Below are positions 55,516 through 64,000 of a stretch of 64,000 bases of DNA, piece by piece. The stretch is from assembly GCF_000145255.1 (NCBI RefSeq), contig NC_014394.1, positions 2,728,001 through 2,792,000 of the forward strand. The letters run 5' to 3'. Source of the DNA: Gallionella capsiferriformans ES-2 (GTDB lineage: Bacteria > Pseudomonadota > Gammaproteobacteria > Burkholderiales > Gallionellaceae). Position 1 is the stretch's first letter. Every line of letters begins with the position of its first letter. A program made the translations under genes and the position numbers. The notes below the pieces were generated by a model. The model was not told the DNA's origin. It saw only the letters and a list, made by a program, of their open reading frames with translations, and ran no database searches.

Positions 55516-56784
55516 TTAAAGATTGGGTCCCCACACTGGCTCACGTGCATCGCCGCTTTGCGTAAACATATGCTGCTTGACACGGCCATCGCTGGACACG
55601 GTCGCCAATATACCACGACCGCGCGCTTCGCTGGCAAACAGGATGAGTTTTCCATTTGGCGCATAACTCGGTTTTTTCTCCCAGCCCCCCTCAGTCAAGG
55701 CTTCCGCCTGCCCTGTTTGAAAATCTTGTACCGAAATATAAAAACGACCACCACTCAAATGTGTGAACACAAATGACTTGCCATCCGGACTATAACGAGG
55801 TGAAAAACAACTGCCAGATGCAAAGGTCATTCGCTGCGCGCCCCCTCCTTCCACCGGCATGCGATAAACCTGCGCACTGCCACCTCTGTCAGAGGTAAAC
55901 AACAAAGATAGTCCATCAGGTGAAAAATTTGGCTCAGTATCAATCCCGCCGCTGAAACTGATCCGGCGTAGCTCACTACCATCGGGGCGCATCAGATAGA
56001 TCTGTGAACCACCATCGCGAGTCAGCACAACCGCCAGCTGCCGTCCATCCGGCGACCAGGCAGGCGCACTGTTACTGCCGCGATAGTCCGCCACGACCTT
56101 ACGCAAATTGGTGTACAAAGATTGCACAAACACGGCGGCATGCCCGGTCTCAAAGCTCACGTAAGCCAGATGACTGCCGTCCGGCGACCATGAAGGCGAC
56201 ATGATGGGCTCATTTTGTTTCAATACGATTTGCTCGTTATACCCGTCGCTGTCGGCAACGATCAGACGGAACGAACGCCCCTGACGATTCACATAGGCAA
56301 TCCGCGTACTGAACACACCCGGATTACCGGTCAGCTTTTCATAGATCAGATCAGCAATCCTATGCCCCACGGCACGAACCTGACCGTTGCCGACCGACAC
56401 TGCCTGCCCGACCAGTTCGACATGTTTGAGCACGTCAAGCAAGCGAAAGCGCGCCTCTATCCGCCCGCTCGCCTGCAAACTGACCGTCCCTATCGCCAGC
56501 GCCTCGGCGCCTCGCAATTGCCAGTCGGTATAATTCACCTCAGCCGGTTCATGCGGCGCCTTACCCGTCGTATCCACCAGACGAAACAATCCAGTACGCA
56601 GCAAATCACCGCTGACCACCTCGTTGATCTCTTGCGCCAGCTTCGCATCTCCCCCCATCGGCACCAGCGATACTGGAATCTGATGTTCACCCGCACCGAT
56701 GATTTCGATATTCAACGCAGCGCTCGCCATCGACATATGCGCCAACATCAACAAGCCCAACAGACCAGACAATACTTTCAACAT
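55516..56784 (-). CDS. tolB: Tol-Pal system beta-propeller protein TolB
   Basis: 422 residues from ATG 56784 (GTG 56790 is possible). Sec signal peptide, N-terminal alpha/beta domain, then a six-bladed propeller with repeated SWSPDGSHLAY, AWSPDGRQLAV and RYSPDGKSFVF units. Periplasmic; binds Pal and TolA. Lies 8 bases after tolA and 27 before pal. Confidence 0.96.
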   Translation of the reverse strand: MLKVLSGLLGLLMLAHMSMASAALNIEIIGAGEHQIPVSLVPMGGDAKLAQEINEVVSGDLLRTGLFRLVDTTGKAPHEPAEVNYTDWQLRGAEALAIGTVSLQASGRIEARFRLLDVLKHVELVGQAVSVGNGQVRAVGHRIADLIYEKLTGNPGVFSTRIAYVNRQGRSFRLIVADSDGYNEQIVLKQNEPIMSPSWSPDGSHLAYVSFETGHAAVFVQSLYTNLRKVVADYRGSNSAPAWSPDGRQLAVVLTRDGGSQIYLMRPDGSELRRISFSGGIDTEPNFSPDGLSLLFTSDRGGSAQVYRMPVEGGGAQRMTFASGSCFSPRYSPDGKSFVFTHLSGGRFYISVQDFQTGQAEALTEGGWEKKPSYAPNGKLILFASEARGRGILATVSSDGRVKQHMFTQSGDAREPVWGPNL

Positions 56785-56792
56785 ACACACCC

Positions 56793-57524
56793 CTATTTAT
56801 TATCCGGCTGAAAACCCAGCTTTAATTCACGAAAACGATTAAAAAGCGCCGCGTCTGCCGGCAGCGGCAGCGGGTCTGATTTTAAAATTGCCCGTTCGAC
56901 CGCATTGTCATAAGCGGGATTGCCGCTCGACTTTAACAATCTGGGGGGCAACACGCGCCCCCCAGGCAGCACCGTCACTAAAAATTCGGCGCGCGCCTCT
57001 TTTGATACATCGGGCGGCTCAACCACATTGCGCCTAATCTTGCCCTGAATCTTGCCGACGAACTCATCGACAACGCGTCCAGTAGCTGCCTCTTGTGTGG
57101 CCTTATCGCGTGCGGCCTGCTGCTCTGCGGCCGATGGCTGAGCCGGCTGAGGCGCTGTTTTTTTCACATCAAGCGGCTTTTTTACCTCGGGTTTCACCAC
57201 AGGCTTAATCTCGGGCTTTTTTTCCGGGGGCTTAATCTCCGGTTTCTTTTCGGGCTTTTTTTCAGGCTTTTTATCAGGAACCACAATTTCAGGCTTGATT
57301 TCCACCTCAGGCTCAACGGGTGCGACTTCCTCGACTCGAGCCTCTACCGGCGTTGCTGGCGCACTATCGGGCATGCTTTGCCACAACTCCACACTCATAA
57401 CAACGGGCGGTTCGGTCTGCCATGAAAAGCCAAAATACAACAACGCCAAAAATGCGCCGTGCACCAGCACTGCCAGCAGGCAGGCCGGAAGCCGGTATAG
57501 GTCCTGATAAACAACCGTATTCAT
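56793..57524 (-). CDS. tolA: Tol-Pal system protein TolA
   Basis: 243 residues. One N-terminal membrane span (about 12-35), then a Pro/Lys/Glu repeat region (PEKKPEKKPE, PEIKPVVKPEV; about 70-125) in place of the long helix of E. coli TolA, then a TonB-C-like domain (VEPPDVSKEARAEFLVTVLP). Connects TolQR in the inner membrane with TolB/Pal. The linker is short and proline-rich, more TonB-like than the enterobacterial form. Confidence 0.9.
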   Translation of the reverse strand: MNTVVYQDLYRLPACLLAVLVHGAFLALLYFGFSWQTEPPVVMSVELWQSMPDSAPATPVEARVEEVAPVEPEVEIKPEIVVPDKKPEKKPEKKPEIKPPEKKPEIKPVVKPEVKKPLDVKKTAPQPAQPSAAEQQAARDKATQEAATGRVVDEFVGKIQGKIRRNVVEPPDVSKEARAEFLVTVLPGGRVLPPRLLKSSGNPAYDNAVERAILKSDPLPLPADAALFNRFRELKLGFQPDNK

Positions 57525-57940
57525 TTCGCCTGTGTCAACAGACCAACTTTTTTGATGTGTTGCTGTTGCAGCACGTCCATCACATTGATCACTTCTTCAT
57601 AACGCACGCTCTTATCAGCCGAAATCACCACCGCCTGCTCGCTCTGTAGCGCCTGTCTCGATTTGAGAATAGACACCAGTTCCTCGCGCGACACCTGGGT
57701 TTCTTCATCGCCCTTGGCGTGGTCACGCAGCGCCAGCGTACTGTCCTTTTTGATAATAACTTCCAGCGGCGCCGGGGCGGGCGTGGAGGATTTACTGACC
57801 TGCGGCAAATCGACCTGTCCCGGGTTCATCATCGGCGCCGTCACCATGAAGATCACCAGCAACACCAACATCACGTCGATGTACGGCACGACGTTGATAT
57901 CGTTCATCAGACGATTTTTGCTACGCATGCCGGATCTCAT
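57521..57940 (-). CDS. tolR: Tol-Pal system protein TolR
   Basis: 139 residues. ExbD/TolR family: N-terminal span with the conserved proton-pathway Asp (INVVPYIDVMLVLLVIFMV, about residue 22), then a periplasmic domain. With TolQ it uses the proton gradient to drive TolA. Overlaps tolQ and tolA by 4 bases each. Confidence 0.96.
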   Translation of the reverse strand: MRSGMRSKNRLMNDINVVPYIDVMLVLLVIFMVTAPMMNPGQVDLPQVSKSSTPAPAPLEVIIKKDSTLALRDHAKGDEETQVSREELVSILKSRQALQSEQAVVISADKSVRYEEVINVMDVLQQQHIKKVGLLTQAK

Positions 57941-58614
57941 GGCTGGCGCTGCAAGACGTTGGAGAATTCTTCGGTAAAACTCTCGAAGCGCGTCGAGAGC
58001 CGTTCGATATCGTGCGCATAGCGGTTATACGCCACCACCGCCGGAATGGCGGCGAACAGCCCCATCGCGGTTGCAACAAGTGCCTCGGCAATGCCGGGCG
58101 CGACGTGCGCCAGCGTGGCTTGCCCCACGTTCGCCAATCCGCGGAACGCATTCATGATGCCCCACACCGTCCCGAATAATCCGACATAGGGACTGACTGA
58201 GCCGACCGATGCCAAAAACGCCAGATGCGATTCCAGATGGTCCATCTCACGCTGGTAAGTGGCGCGCATCGCACGTCGCGTCCCTTCCATCACAGCGGCA
58301 GCATCCACGCCGTGCTGTTTTTTCAATTTAACGAACTCAACAAAACCGGCCGCAAAAATTCGTTCGAGCGCGCCCTGATCGGATCGCGAGGTATTGCTGA
58401 CCGTCTTGTAAACTTCATTGAGGTTGGGATTGCGCCAGAACGTTTCTTCAAACTCAGCGGTGAGCCTTTTCTCGCGCCGGATCGCAAACATCTTCATAAA
58501 GATGTACCACCAGGACATCATGGATACAAATAACAGCAAGCCCATCACCAATTGCACCAGCACGCTGGCGTTGCTGATCAGATGTATAAACGATAAATCC
58601 TGAGTCACTTCCAT
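57937..58614 (-). CDS. tolQ: Tol-Pal system protein TolQ
   Basis: 225 residues from ATG 58614, which has GGAAAGGCAG before it; an ATG at 58638 would overlap ybgC and lacks a ribosome site. Three membrane spans; the MotA/TolQ/ExbB signature is seen in PYVGLFGTVWGIMNAF and GIAEALVATAMGLFAAIPAV. Inner-membrane stator with TolR. Confidence 0.95.
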   Translation of the reverse strand: MEVTQDLSFIHLISNASVLVQLVMGLLLFVSMMSWWYIFMKMFAIRREKRLTAEFEETFWRNPNLNEVYKTVSNTSRSDQGALERIFAAGFVEFVKLKKQHGVDAAAVMEGTRRAMRATYQREMDHLESHLAFLASVGSVSPYVGLFGTVWGIMNAFRGLANVGQATLAHVAPGIAEALVATAMGLFAAIPAVVAYNRYAHDIERLSTRFESFTEEFSNVLQRQP

Positions 58615-58625
58615 AGCTGCCTTTC

Positions 58626-59033
58626 CTAATTTTTCCATTTTGAGCTCAGCGCGTCAGGCACCCTGACAGGCTTGAACGTCTGTCTTGAGACGCACACCAG
58701 ATGCACTTCACCGGTCGTCAGCAATTCATCATGACGGTGCACGCTTTGCTGCAAGGTCAGGCGAGAGCGCCCGATATCCATCACTTGCGCAGTAACGTTT
58801 AACATATCGTCTAACTCTGCCGGCTTCAAATAATCGAGCTTCATGGTGCGCACCACAAACATCACGCCGAACTCTTTCATCAGCCCCGCGTTGCTGTAAC
58901 CACAGGCGCGCAACCACTCAGTCCGTGCGCGCTCCATAAAGTTCACATAGCTCGCATGATAAACCACGCCGCCCGCGTCCGTATCCTGGAAATAGACCCT
59001 GACCGGCCAGTTAAAAATTGCGCGCTCATTCAT
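58626..59033 (-). CDS. ybgC: Acyl-CoA thioesterase of the Tol-Pal cluster
   Basis: 135 residues with a hot-dog fold; the catalytic Asp is in [22 protein letters not shown], the 4-hydroxybenzoyl-CoA thioesterase pattern. In E. coli YbgC hydrolyses short acyl-CoA and is linked with phospholipid enzymes. Overlaps the ruvB end by 8 bases and lies 11 bases before tolQ. Confidence 0.94.
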   Translation of the reverse strand: MNERAIFNWPVRVYFQDTDAGGVVYHASYVNFMERARTEWLRACGYSNAGLMKEFGVMFVVRTMKLDYLKPAELDDMLNVTAQVMDIGRSRLTLQQSVHRHDELLTTGEVHLVCVSRQTFKPVRVPDALSSKWKN

Positions 59034-60081
59034 CCGTCAAATCTCCGCTGCCTAAATGACTCGCCACCGTCAGGCCGAAATGCAGGTAGGCATTGGCGGT
59101 GGCCATGCGGCCGCGCGGCGTGCGTTGCAGATAACCCTGTTGAATCAGATACGGCTCTAACACATCCTCGATCGTGTCGCGCTCCTCGCCGATGGCAGCA
59201 GCCAGATTATCGACGCCGACAGGGCCGCCCATAAACTTTTCGATGATGGTCAACAGCAGCTTCCTGTCCATCACATCCAGACCTTGCGAATCTACGTCCA
59301 GCATAGTGAGCGCCGCATCCGCCACGCGTCGCGTCGCGTCGCCGCCCGCCTTCACATCGGCATAGTCGCGCACCCGGCGCAGCAGTCGATTGGCGATGCG
59401 CGGCGTGCCGCGCGAGCGACGGGCGATCTCCATCGCGCCATCATGCGACAAATTCATCTCCAACAAGCCTGAGGAACGCATCACGATGCGCTGCAATTCT
59501 TCAGGCGTATAAAATTCAAGACGGGACACGATGCCGAAACGGTCTCGCAGCGGATTGGTCAGCATACCGGCGCGGGTGGTCGCACCCACCAGGGTAAACG
59601 GCGGCAAATCGAGTTTTACCGAACGGGCCGCCGGCCCTTCGCCGATCATGATGTCGATCTGATAATCCTCCAGCGCAGGATAGAGAATTTCCTCCACCAC
59701 CGGCGACAGACGATGAATTTCGTCGATAAACAGCACATCATTGGGTTCTAAGTTGGTCAGCAACGCAGCCAGATCACCGGCGCGTTCCAGCACCGGTCCT
59801 GAGGTGTGGCGCAGATTCACGCCCATTTCGCGTGCAATAATCTGCGCCAGCGTCGTCTTGCCCAAGCCCGGAGGGCCAAACAAAAGCACATGGTCAAGCG
59901 GCTCCTGACGCTGCTTCGCCGCCTGAATAAAGATTTCCAGTTGCTCGCGAATTTTTTCCTGACCGACATATTCGTCGAGCTGCTTAGGACGCAGGGCGCG
60001 CTCCAGCGCTTCCTCCTGACGGGATGCAACGGCAGGGGTCGTCAGACGAGGTTCGGCAGTGAGATTGTCGCTATGGATCAT
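59026..60081 (-). CDS. ruvB: Holliday junction helicase motor RuvB
   Basis: 351 residues. AAA+ ATPase with Walker [14 protein letters not shown], Walker [10 protein letters not shown], sensor 1 in LVGATTRAG and a C-terminal winged helix ([10 protein letters not shown]). Drives branch migration with RuvA. Between the SEC-C/UPF0149 gene and ybgC. Confidence 0.97.
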   Translation of the reverse strand: MIHSDNLTAEPRLTTPAVASRQEEALERALRPKQLDEYVGQEKIREQLEIFIQAAKQRQEPLDHVLLFGPPGLGKTTLAQIIAREMGVNLRHTSGPVLERAGDLAALLTNLEPNDVLFIDEIHRLSPVVEEILYPALEDYQIDIMIGEGPAARSVKLDLPPFTLVGATTRAGMLTNPLRDRFGIVSRLEFYTPEELQRIVMRSSGLLEMNLSHDGAMEIARRSRGTPRIANRLLRRVRDYADVKAGGDATRRVADAALTMLDVDSQGLDVMDRKLLLTIIEKFMGGPVGVDNLAAAIGEERDTIEDVLEPYLIQQGYLQRTPRGRMATANAYLHFGLTVASHLGSGDLTDE

Positions 60082-60117
60082 AGGTATTTTTCTGAAGTGA
60101 GCCGCATTTTAGCGTAC

Positions 60118-60822
60118 TCAATGCAGTGTCGGTGATGCGCCGCAACATTTCTTGAATTTCAGGCCTGAACCGCACGGACATTCTTCGTTGGGTGGCACTT
60201 TGACAGAGACGGCCTGCGACACCCTGCGCTGACGGGTTTCGGCTTCGCGCTGCTCGGCAAAGTACTCATAAAGTATCGCCACCGCATCGGCGATCGAGTC
60301 ATATGCCTCTTTCCTGGCCTGTTTAACATCGGCACTCTTTTCCAGCAACTCAGCGCCCTGTTGCGTCCCCAGCAACACCATAGGCGAGAGCGATTCCTGT
60401 TCATTCTCAAATACCACACGCCAAGGGTCGATAAACAGGAATACGCCGAGCATAAAACCCTCTGCCCAACCTTCCGCCTCATAGACTTTGCTGCCATCCT
60501 CCTGCGCCAAAGTATAAAACAGCGGTGAAAATCGATTGCCAGCAATCCCATCCAGCACGCCGTTGTAATAGCGCATCAGCAAAGCCATGATGCGATTAGC
60601 CTGTTCTATCGAGGCAAACCCCGGAGCATCCTCGCCCTCTTCACTATCCCATATCCACGGCAGATATTCGCTCGGCATGACGAGCCTTGGATTGAGTACC
60701 AGCGCTGCAAAAAATCCGTCCAGTCTGGAAATATCCATACAGCTTTCCGGCACATCGTCAGACAGCAAAAATTCATCCAACTCATCAATTTCAGCATCGC
60801 TCAATGCTTGTATCGGTTTCAT
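60118..60822 (-). CDS. UPF0149 (YecA-like) protein with SEC-C tail
   Basis: 234 residues. The N-terminal 180 residues are the YgfB/YecA helical domain (MDISRLDGFFAALVLNPRLV, WAEGFMLGVFLF). The C-terminus is a SEC-C zinc motif (CPCGSGLKFKKCCG). Function unknown. It splits ruvA from ruvB (32 and 36 bases). The third SEC-C-type protein in the window. Confidence 0.9.
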   Translation of the reverse strand: MKPIQALSDAEIDELDEFLLSDDVPESCMDISRLDGFFAALVLNPRLVMPSEYLPWIWDSEEGEDAPGFASIEQANRIMALLMRYYNGVLDGIAGNRFSPLFYTLAQEDGSKVYEAEGWAEGFMLGVFLFIDPWRVVFENEQESLSPMVLLGTQQGAELLEKSADVKQARKEAYDSIADAVAILYEYFAEQREAETRQRRVSQAVSVKVPPNEECPCGSGLKFKKCCGASPTLH

Positions 60823-60854
60823 TGCATACTCCTAGCGCGCGTTAAACAGATAAA

Positions 60855-61436
60855 TTACGCCCGTGACAAAAATTTGAGGGCCTGACGGATCCCGTCAGAG
60901 ACGCTCACATCTTTGGGTAACTGCTTTGCTGCCAGAGCGGCTTCCTTATCGTTGTAGCCCAACGCCTGCAAGGCATTAACAATATCGCCGCTAGCCGATG
61001 TGACCGGCACACCATGCGCCATCGCCACACCCATGACGGTAAATTTACCCTCTAATTCCAACAGCAGTCGCTCGGCGGTCTTCTTGCCTACGCCGGGAAT
61101 TTTGGTTAAACGGCCCGCCTCCTTGTTCGCGACCGCGTCGGCCAGATCGTTCAAACTCAGCCCCGACAGCACCGACAAGGCGAGCTTGGGACCGACACCG
61201 CTGATTTTAAGCAACTGGCGAAATGCGATACGCTCATCAGTGCTGCCAAAGCCATACAGCAGATGTGCATCCTCACGCACAATCAGCTGCGTGTGCAGCA
61301 CGACTTTTTCATGCAGCGGTGGCAAATTATAAAAGGTGCTCATCGGCACCTCTAGCTCATACCCCACCCCTTGCACATCCAGCAAAATCTGCGGCGGCGT
61401 TTTTTCCAGCAAAATACCCGACAATCGACCGATCAC
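60855..61436 (-). CDS. ruvA: Holliday junction-binding protein RuvA
   Basis: 193 residues. N-terminal OB fold ([20 protein letters not shown]), two helix-hairpin-helix motifs ([35 protein letters not shown]) and the mobile C-terminal domain that contacts RuvB. Follows the UbiA-family gene by 20 bases. Confidence 0.97.
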   Translation of the reverse strand: MIGRLSGILLEKTPPQILLDVQGVGYELEVPMSTFYNLPPLHEKVVLHTQLIVREDAHLLYGFGSTDERIAFRQLLKISGVGPKLALSVLSGLSLNDLADAVANKEAGRLTKIPGVGKKTAERLLLELEGKFTVMGVAMAHGVPVTSASGDIVNALQALGYNDKEAALAAKQLPKDVSVSDGIRQALKFLSRA

Positions 61437-61456
61437 ACAAATCCCTTATAAATAAA

Positions 61457-62395
61457 TTAGTTATTCATTAAAATGGCCAGCGACAACAAAGCACCATGCA
61501 ACAACATCGCCGCAATCGTGAGCTTAATCGCACCACCCAGCTGTTGCGGTTCTGAGGCATGGCGCAACAAAATATGCGCCGCCTTCACGCTCAGCGGCAA
61601 CGCCAATAACGCCGCTAATGCGCTCCTCGGCAGCCCGCCCAGCGCCACGCTCATTATTAACCAGAGGTAGGCGAGCAAAACGATCAGCACATAGCCCCAG
61701 CGCGCCTGTGGCACGTCTAGGCGCGCAACCCAGTGCAGCTTACCGGCAGCCATATCCGCAGTCCGGTCGGGGAACTGATTGATGTAGAGTAAATTAGCCG
61801 CCAGCAACGCGTATGAAAGTCCGGCAATAAAAGGCGCAGCAGAAAAGTCCCGTCGCTGCACGAAATCAGCCCCCACGACAATCAACAAAAATCCCGCCAC
61901 GATGCACAGCTCGCCCCAGCCCCGGCTGTTCAGACGAAACGGCGGCGCAGAATACGCCCAGCCAATAAACAGGCCTGCCAAGCCGATGTAGGCCAACTGA
62001 AAGTCCGTGCGCAACATCAGCCACAATCCGGCCAGCGCGACCCCAAATAGCAAAGCAAAACCGAAGTTGCGCGTCTGTGCCGGCGTCAGCACGCCGTTCT
62101 GAATAAAACGACTACCGCCGGTAAACGGAAAGATGCGCTCCACGTTACACGCATCCGTGCCATTTTGCGCATCGTAATAGTCGTTCAGCACGTTGGCCGC
62201 CGCGTGCGCCAGCATGGCGAACAACAACGTAGTCAGCGCAAGCATTATGTCAAAGGAGGAACCCGCCAGCTTCGTCACGGCCAAGCCTATCAGGCAAGCC
62301 ATCAGACTTGCCGTCAAAAATGCAGGCCGTGTCGCCGCAAAATAGCGCGCGAGCGGATTTTTAAATGCGGCGACCGAAGGCTCCTGCGGCGTCAA
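61457..62395 (-). CDS. UbiA-family prenyltransferase
   Basis: 312 residues from TTG 62395, whose TTGA overlaps the TGA stop of ruvC and which has GGGAGG 5-6 bases upstream. Eight to nine membrane spans; prenyl-diphosphate motifs are [14 protein letters not shown] (about 65) and [15 protein letters not shown] (about 205). Closest in layout to MenA-type 1,4-dihydroxy-2-naphthoate prenyltransferases, but the aromatic acceptor cannot be read from the sequence. No menaquinone genes adjoin. Its place inside the ruv genes looks fortuitous. Confidence 0.82.
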   Translation of the reverse strand: MTPQEPSVAAFKNPLARYFAATRPAFLTASLMACLIGLAVTKLAGSSFDIMLALTTLLFAMLAHAAANVLNDYYDAQNGTDACNVERIFPFTGGSRFIQNGVLTPAQTRNFGFALLFGVALAGLWLMLRTDFQLAYIGLAGLFIGWAYSAPPFRLNSRGWGELCIVAGFLLIVVGADFVQRRDFSAAPFIAGLSYALLAANLLYINQFPDRTADMAAGKLHWVARLDVPQARWGYVLIVLLAYLWLIMSVALGGLPRSALAALLALPLSVKAAHILLRHASEPQQLGGAIKLTIAAMLLHGALLSLAILMNN

Positions 62396-62934
62396 ACCAG
62401 CCTCCCGCCGCGCACACGGAATCCTTTGGTCGCCAAAGCGCCTAGCCCCAAACCGCCGTGTGCATGACAAATCGCACAGGCCAGCGCATCGGCCGCATCG
62501 GGACTGGGCGTGCCGGATAATTTCAATAAACGCTGTACCATCAGTTGCACCTGTTCCTTATCTGCATGACCGTTTCCGACCACCGCCTGTTTGACTTGCA
62601 GCGCGGTATATTCGCCGACCGGCAAATTTGCCAGCACCGCAGCACAAATCGCAGCCCCCCGCGCCTGCCCCAGCAGCAAGGTCGATTGCGGATTGACATT
62701 CACGAATACTTTTTCGACCGCCGCCTGATCAGGCTGATGCTGCGTAATGACGACACCCAGTGAATTTAAGATGACTTTCAATCGCTCCGGCAAGTCGCCT
62801 GCGGGCGTTTTAATGCAACCGCTGGCAACGTAATGCAGCTGCTGACCCACCTTGTCGATCACCCCGAACCCGGTGATGCGCAGTCCGGGATCGATCCCTA
62901 AGATACGGATCGAGGCGCGAGGATTGAGCAACAC
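62392..62934 (-). CDS. ruvC: Holliday junction resolvase RuvC
   Basis: 180 residues from GTG 62934, which has GAGGTGGGG before it; GTG 62964 is possible, and the longer frame runs into yebC. Catalytic acids: Asp in [15 protein letters not shown], Glu in AAVEKVFVN, and the Asp pair in [15 protein letters not shown]. Cuts Holliday junctions with RuvAB. Follows yebC by 40 bases. Confidence 0.94.
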   Translation of the reverse strand: MLLNPRASIRILGIDPGLRITGFGVIDKVGQQLHYVASGCIKTPAGDLPERLKVILNSLGVVITQHQPDQAAVEKVFVNVNPQSTLLLGQARGAAICAAVLANLPVGEYTALQVKQAVVGNGHADKEQVQLMVQRLLKLSGTPSPDAADALACAICHAHGGLGLGALATKGFRVRGGRLV

Positions 62935-62974
62935 CTGCGACCCCACCTCTAACTCAAGCCTCACTCCTAGTTCC

Positions 62975-63700
62975 TCAATCCTCAATGACTGCCGTGGTAT
63001 AGACTTCCTGCACGTCGTCCAGATCTTCCAGCGCATCGAGCAGTTTCTGCATCTTTACGGCATCATCGCCGGTAAAAATCACTTCGTTGGCAGGCTTCAT
63101 AATGACTTCGCCAAACTCCGCCTTGTAACCCGCTGTCTCCAGCGCCTGTTTGACGTTAATGAAATCATTGGCAGCCGTGATCACCTCGATACTGCCGTCG
63201 TCATTGGTGGAAATATCTTCCGCTCCCGCATCGAGTGCAACTTCCATCAGACCGTTCTCGTCCGTGCCAGGCGCGAAGATCAACTGCCCGCAATGGGCAA
63301 ACATGAATGCCACCGAGCCGTCCGTCCCGAGATTGCCGCCATATTTCGTGAAAGCGTGGCGCACATCGGCCACCGCGCGCATTTTATTGTCGGTCATGCA
63401 ATCCACCATGACCGCAGCACCGTTAATCCCGTAGCCTTCATAGCGGATTTCCATGTATTGCACGCCTTCGAGCTCACCGCTGCCGCGTTTGATCGCGCGC
63501 TCCACATTATCCTTGGGCATATTGTTGGCATACGCTTTGTCCATCGCCAGACGCAGACGCGGATTACCGGTCGGATCTGACCCACCCATACGGGCTGCCA
63601 CGGTAATTTCCTTGATCAGACGGGTGAAAATTTTACCGCGCTTGGCATCCTGCTTGCCCTTGCGGTGCTGGATATTTGCCCATTTGCTGTGACCTGCCAT
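62975..63700 (-). CDS. yebC: YebC/PmpR-family protein
   Basis: 241 residues from ATG 63700 (GGAGAACAGC before it). Starts [20 protein letters not shown], the family hallmark, and has three alpha/beta domains of standard length. Members act as transcription regulators or relieve ribosome stalling at proline runs. Usual neighbour of ruvC. Confidence 0.96.
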   Translation of the reverse strand: MAGHSKWANIQHRKGKQDAKRGKIFTRLIKEITVAARMGGSDPTGNPRLRLAMDKAYANNMPKDNVERAIKRGSGELEGVQYMEIRYEGYGINGAAVMVDCMTDNKMRAVADVRHAFTKYGGNLGTDGSVAFMFAHCGQLIFAPGTDENGLMEVALDAGAEDISTNDDGSIEVITAANDFINVKQALETAGYKAEFGEVIMKPANEVIFTGDDAVKMQKLLDALEDLDDVQEVYTTAVIED

Positions 63701-63861
63701 GCTGTTCTCCAAATAAGTATCGCCTGATGTTATCATTTCCACCGGCACAACCCAATACGGGTCATTGCAAAACAGATAGCCATAGCCTGCGAGATAACAC
63801 CAGCGCACCGTGTAAACGCGGCTAAAAAACAGCTGTTGCTTCACCCTCAATCCGGGAAAAC

Positions 63862-64000
63862 ATGAAAACGATACTGATTGCAAATCCGAAAGGCGGCAGC
63901 GGAAAAACCACGCTATCCGTCAATATCGCGGGATTTCTGGCAAACCAAGGTCAACGCGTCGCGATGCTTGATCTTGACCGACAAAAGTCGGCCACCCAGT
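63862..64000 (+). CDS. ParA-family ATPase, 5' part
   Basis: The first 46 residues before the right edge. A deviant Walker [11 protein letters not shown] follows ILIANP, then [22 protein letters not shown], as in ParA/MinD-type partition ATPases. ATG 63862; a weak GGGAAAA lies upstream. Divergent from yebC with 161 bases between. Chromosome, plasmid or cargo role cannot be decided from this fragment. Confidence 0.85.
   Translation, partial: MKTILIANPKGGSGKTTLSVNIAGFLANQGQRVAMLDLDRQKSATQ

Overview
The window reads as a chromosome segment of a betaproteobacterium, most likely a relative of the Gallionellaceae/Nitrosomonadales. This is inferred from gene orders (hemA-prfA-prmC-grxD; ruvC-ruvA-ruvB-ybgC-tolQRAB-pal-cpoB-queE-queC; ppsA/ppsR; argH beside an AlgZ/AlgR-type pair) and codon style; no rRNA or phylogenetic marker was tested. 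Most of it is dense, ordinary core genome.

Layout. 1-11 kb: metal-cluster and SEC-C proteins, an AlgZ/AlgR-like two-component pair, argH, the hemA-prfA-prmC-grxD run, yaeQ with a second YchJ paralogue, and ccoG. 11-16.3 kb: a MocR regulator, then an RNA/ribosome-type module (RsuA-like synthase, circularly permuted GTPase, RIO kinase, methyltransferase). 16.3-20.4 kb: an asparagine-synthase-like amidotransferase, a polytopic TPR protein that may be a pilin glycosyltransferase, and a type IV pilin with a near-perfect sigma-54 promoter. 20.5-28.3 kb: one strand of signalling genes (GAF/HD-GYP, GAF/GspE ATPase, metallo-beta-lactamase-fold phosphodiesterase, FHA, PP2C, UspA, TerC). 28.4-44 kb: sucCD, an uncharacterised coiled protein plus ATP-grasp pair, ppsA, a LysR regulator, ppsR, dbpA, a metallopeptidase, and a hybrid histidine kinase paired with a FIST sensor.

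45.0-52.7 kb is accessory DNA: two elements stacked in tandem at the 3' end of tRNA-Thr(TGT). The younger, about 5.4 kb (47226-52655), is bounded by a 68-bp direct repeat with two mismatches. It carries a MobV-type relaxase, a large serine recombinase whose reading frame ends inside the tRNA gene (and which has lost one base in each of two A-runs), and an integron-type gene cassette flanked by two attC sites with no integron integrase in the window. The att core also contains a hairpin that would act as the terminator of the tRNA operon. The older element (45023-47225) is decayed; it keeps a lipoprotein gene, a broken small gene, a weak attC candidate and the recombinase tail.

52.7-64 kb: tRNA-Thr and tRNA-Lys behind a consensus promoter, queC/queE, the Tol-Pal system, ruvABC with an embedded UbiA-family gene started by TTG, yebC, and the start of a ParA-like gene.

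The most unusual parts are the tRNA-Thr island, the pilin/glycosyltransferase locus, the GAF-GspE signalling operon and the ATP-grasp pair.
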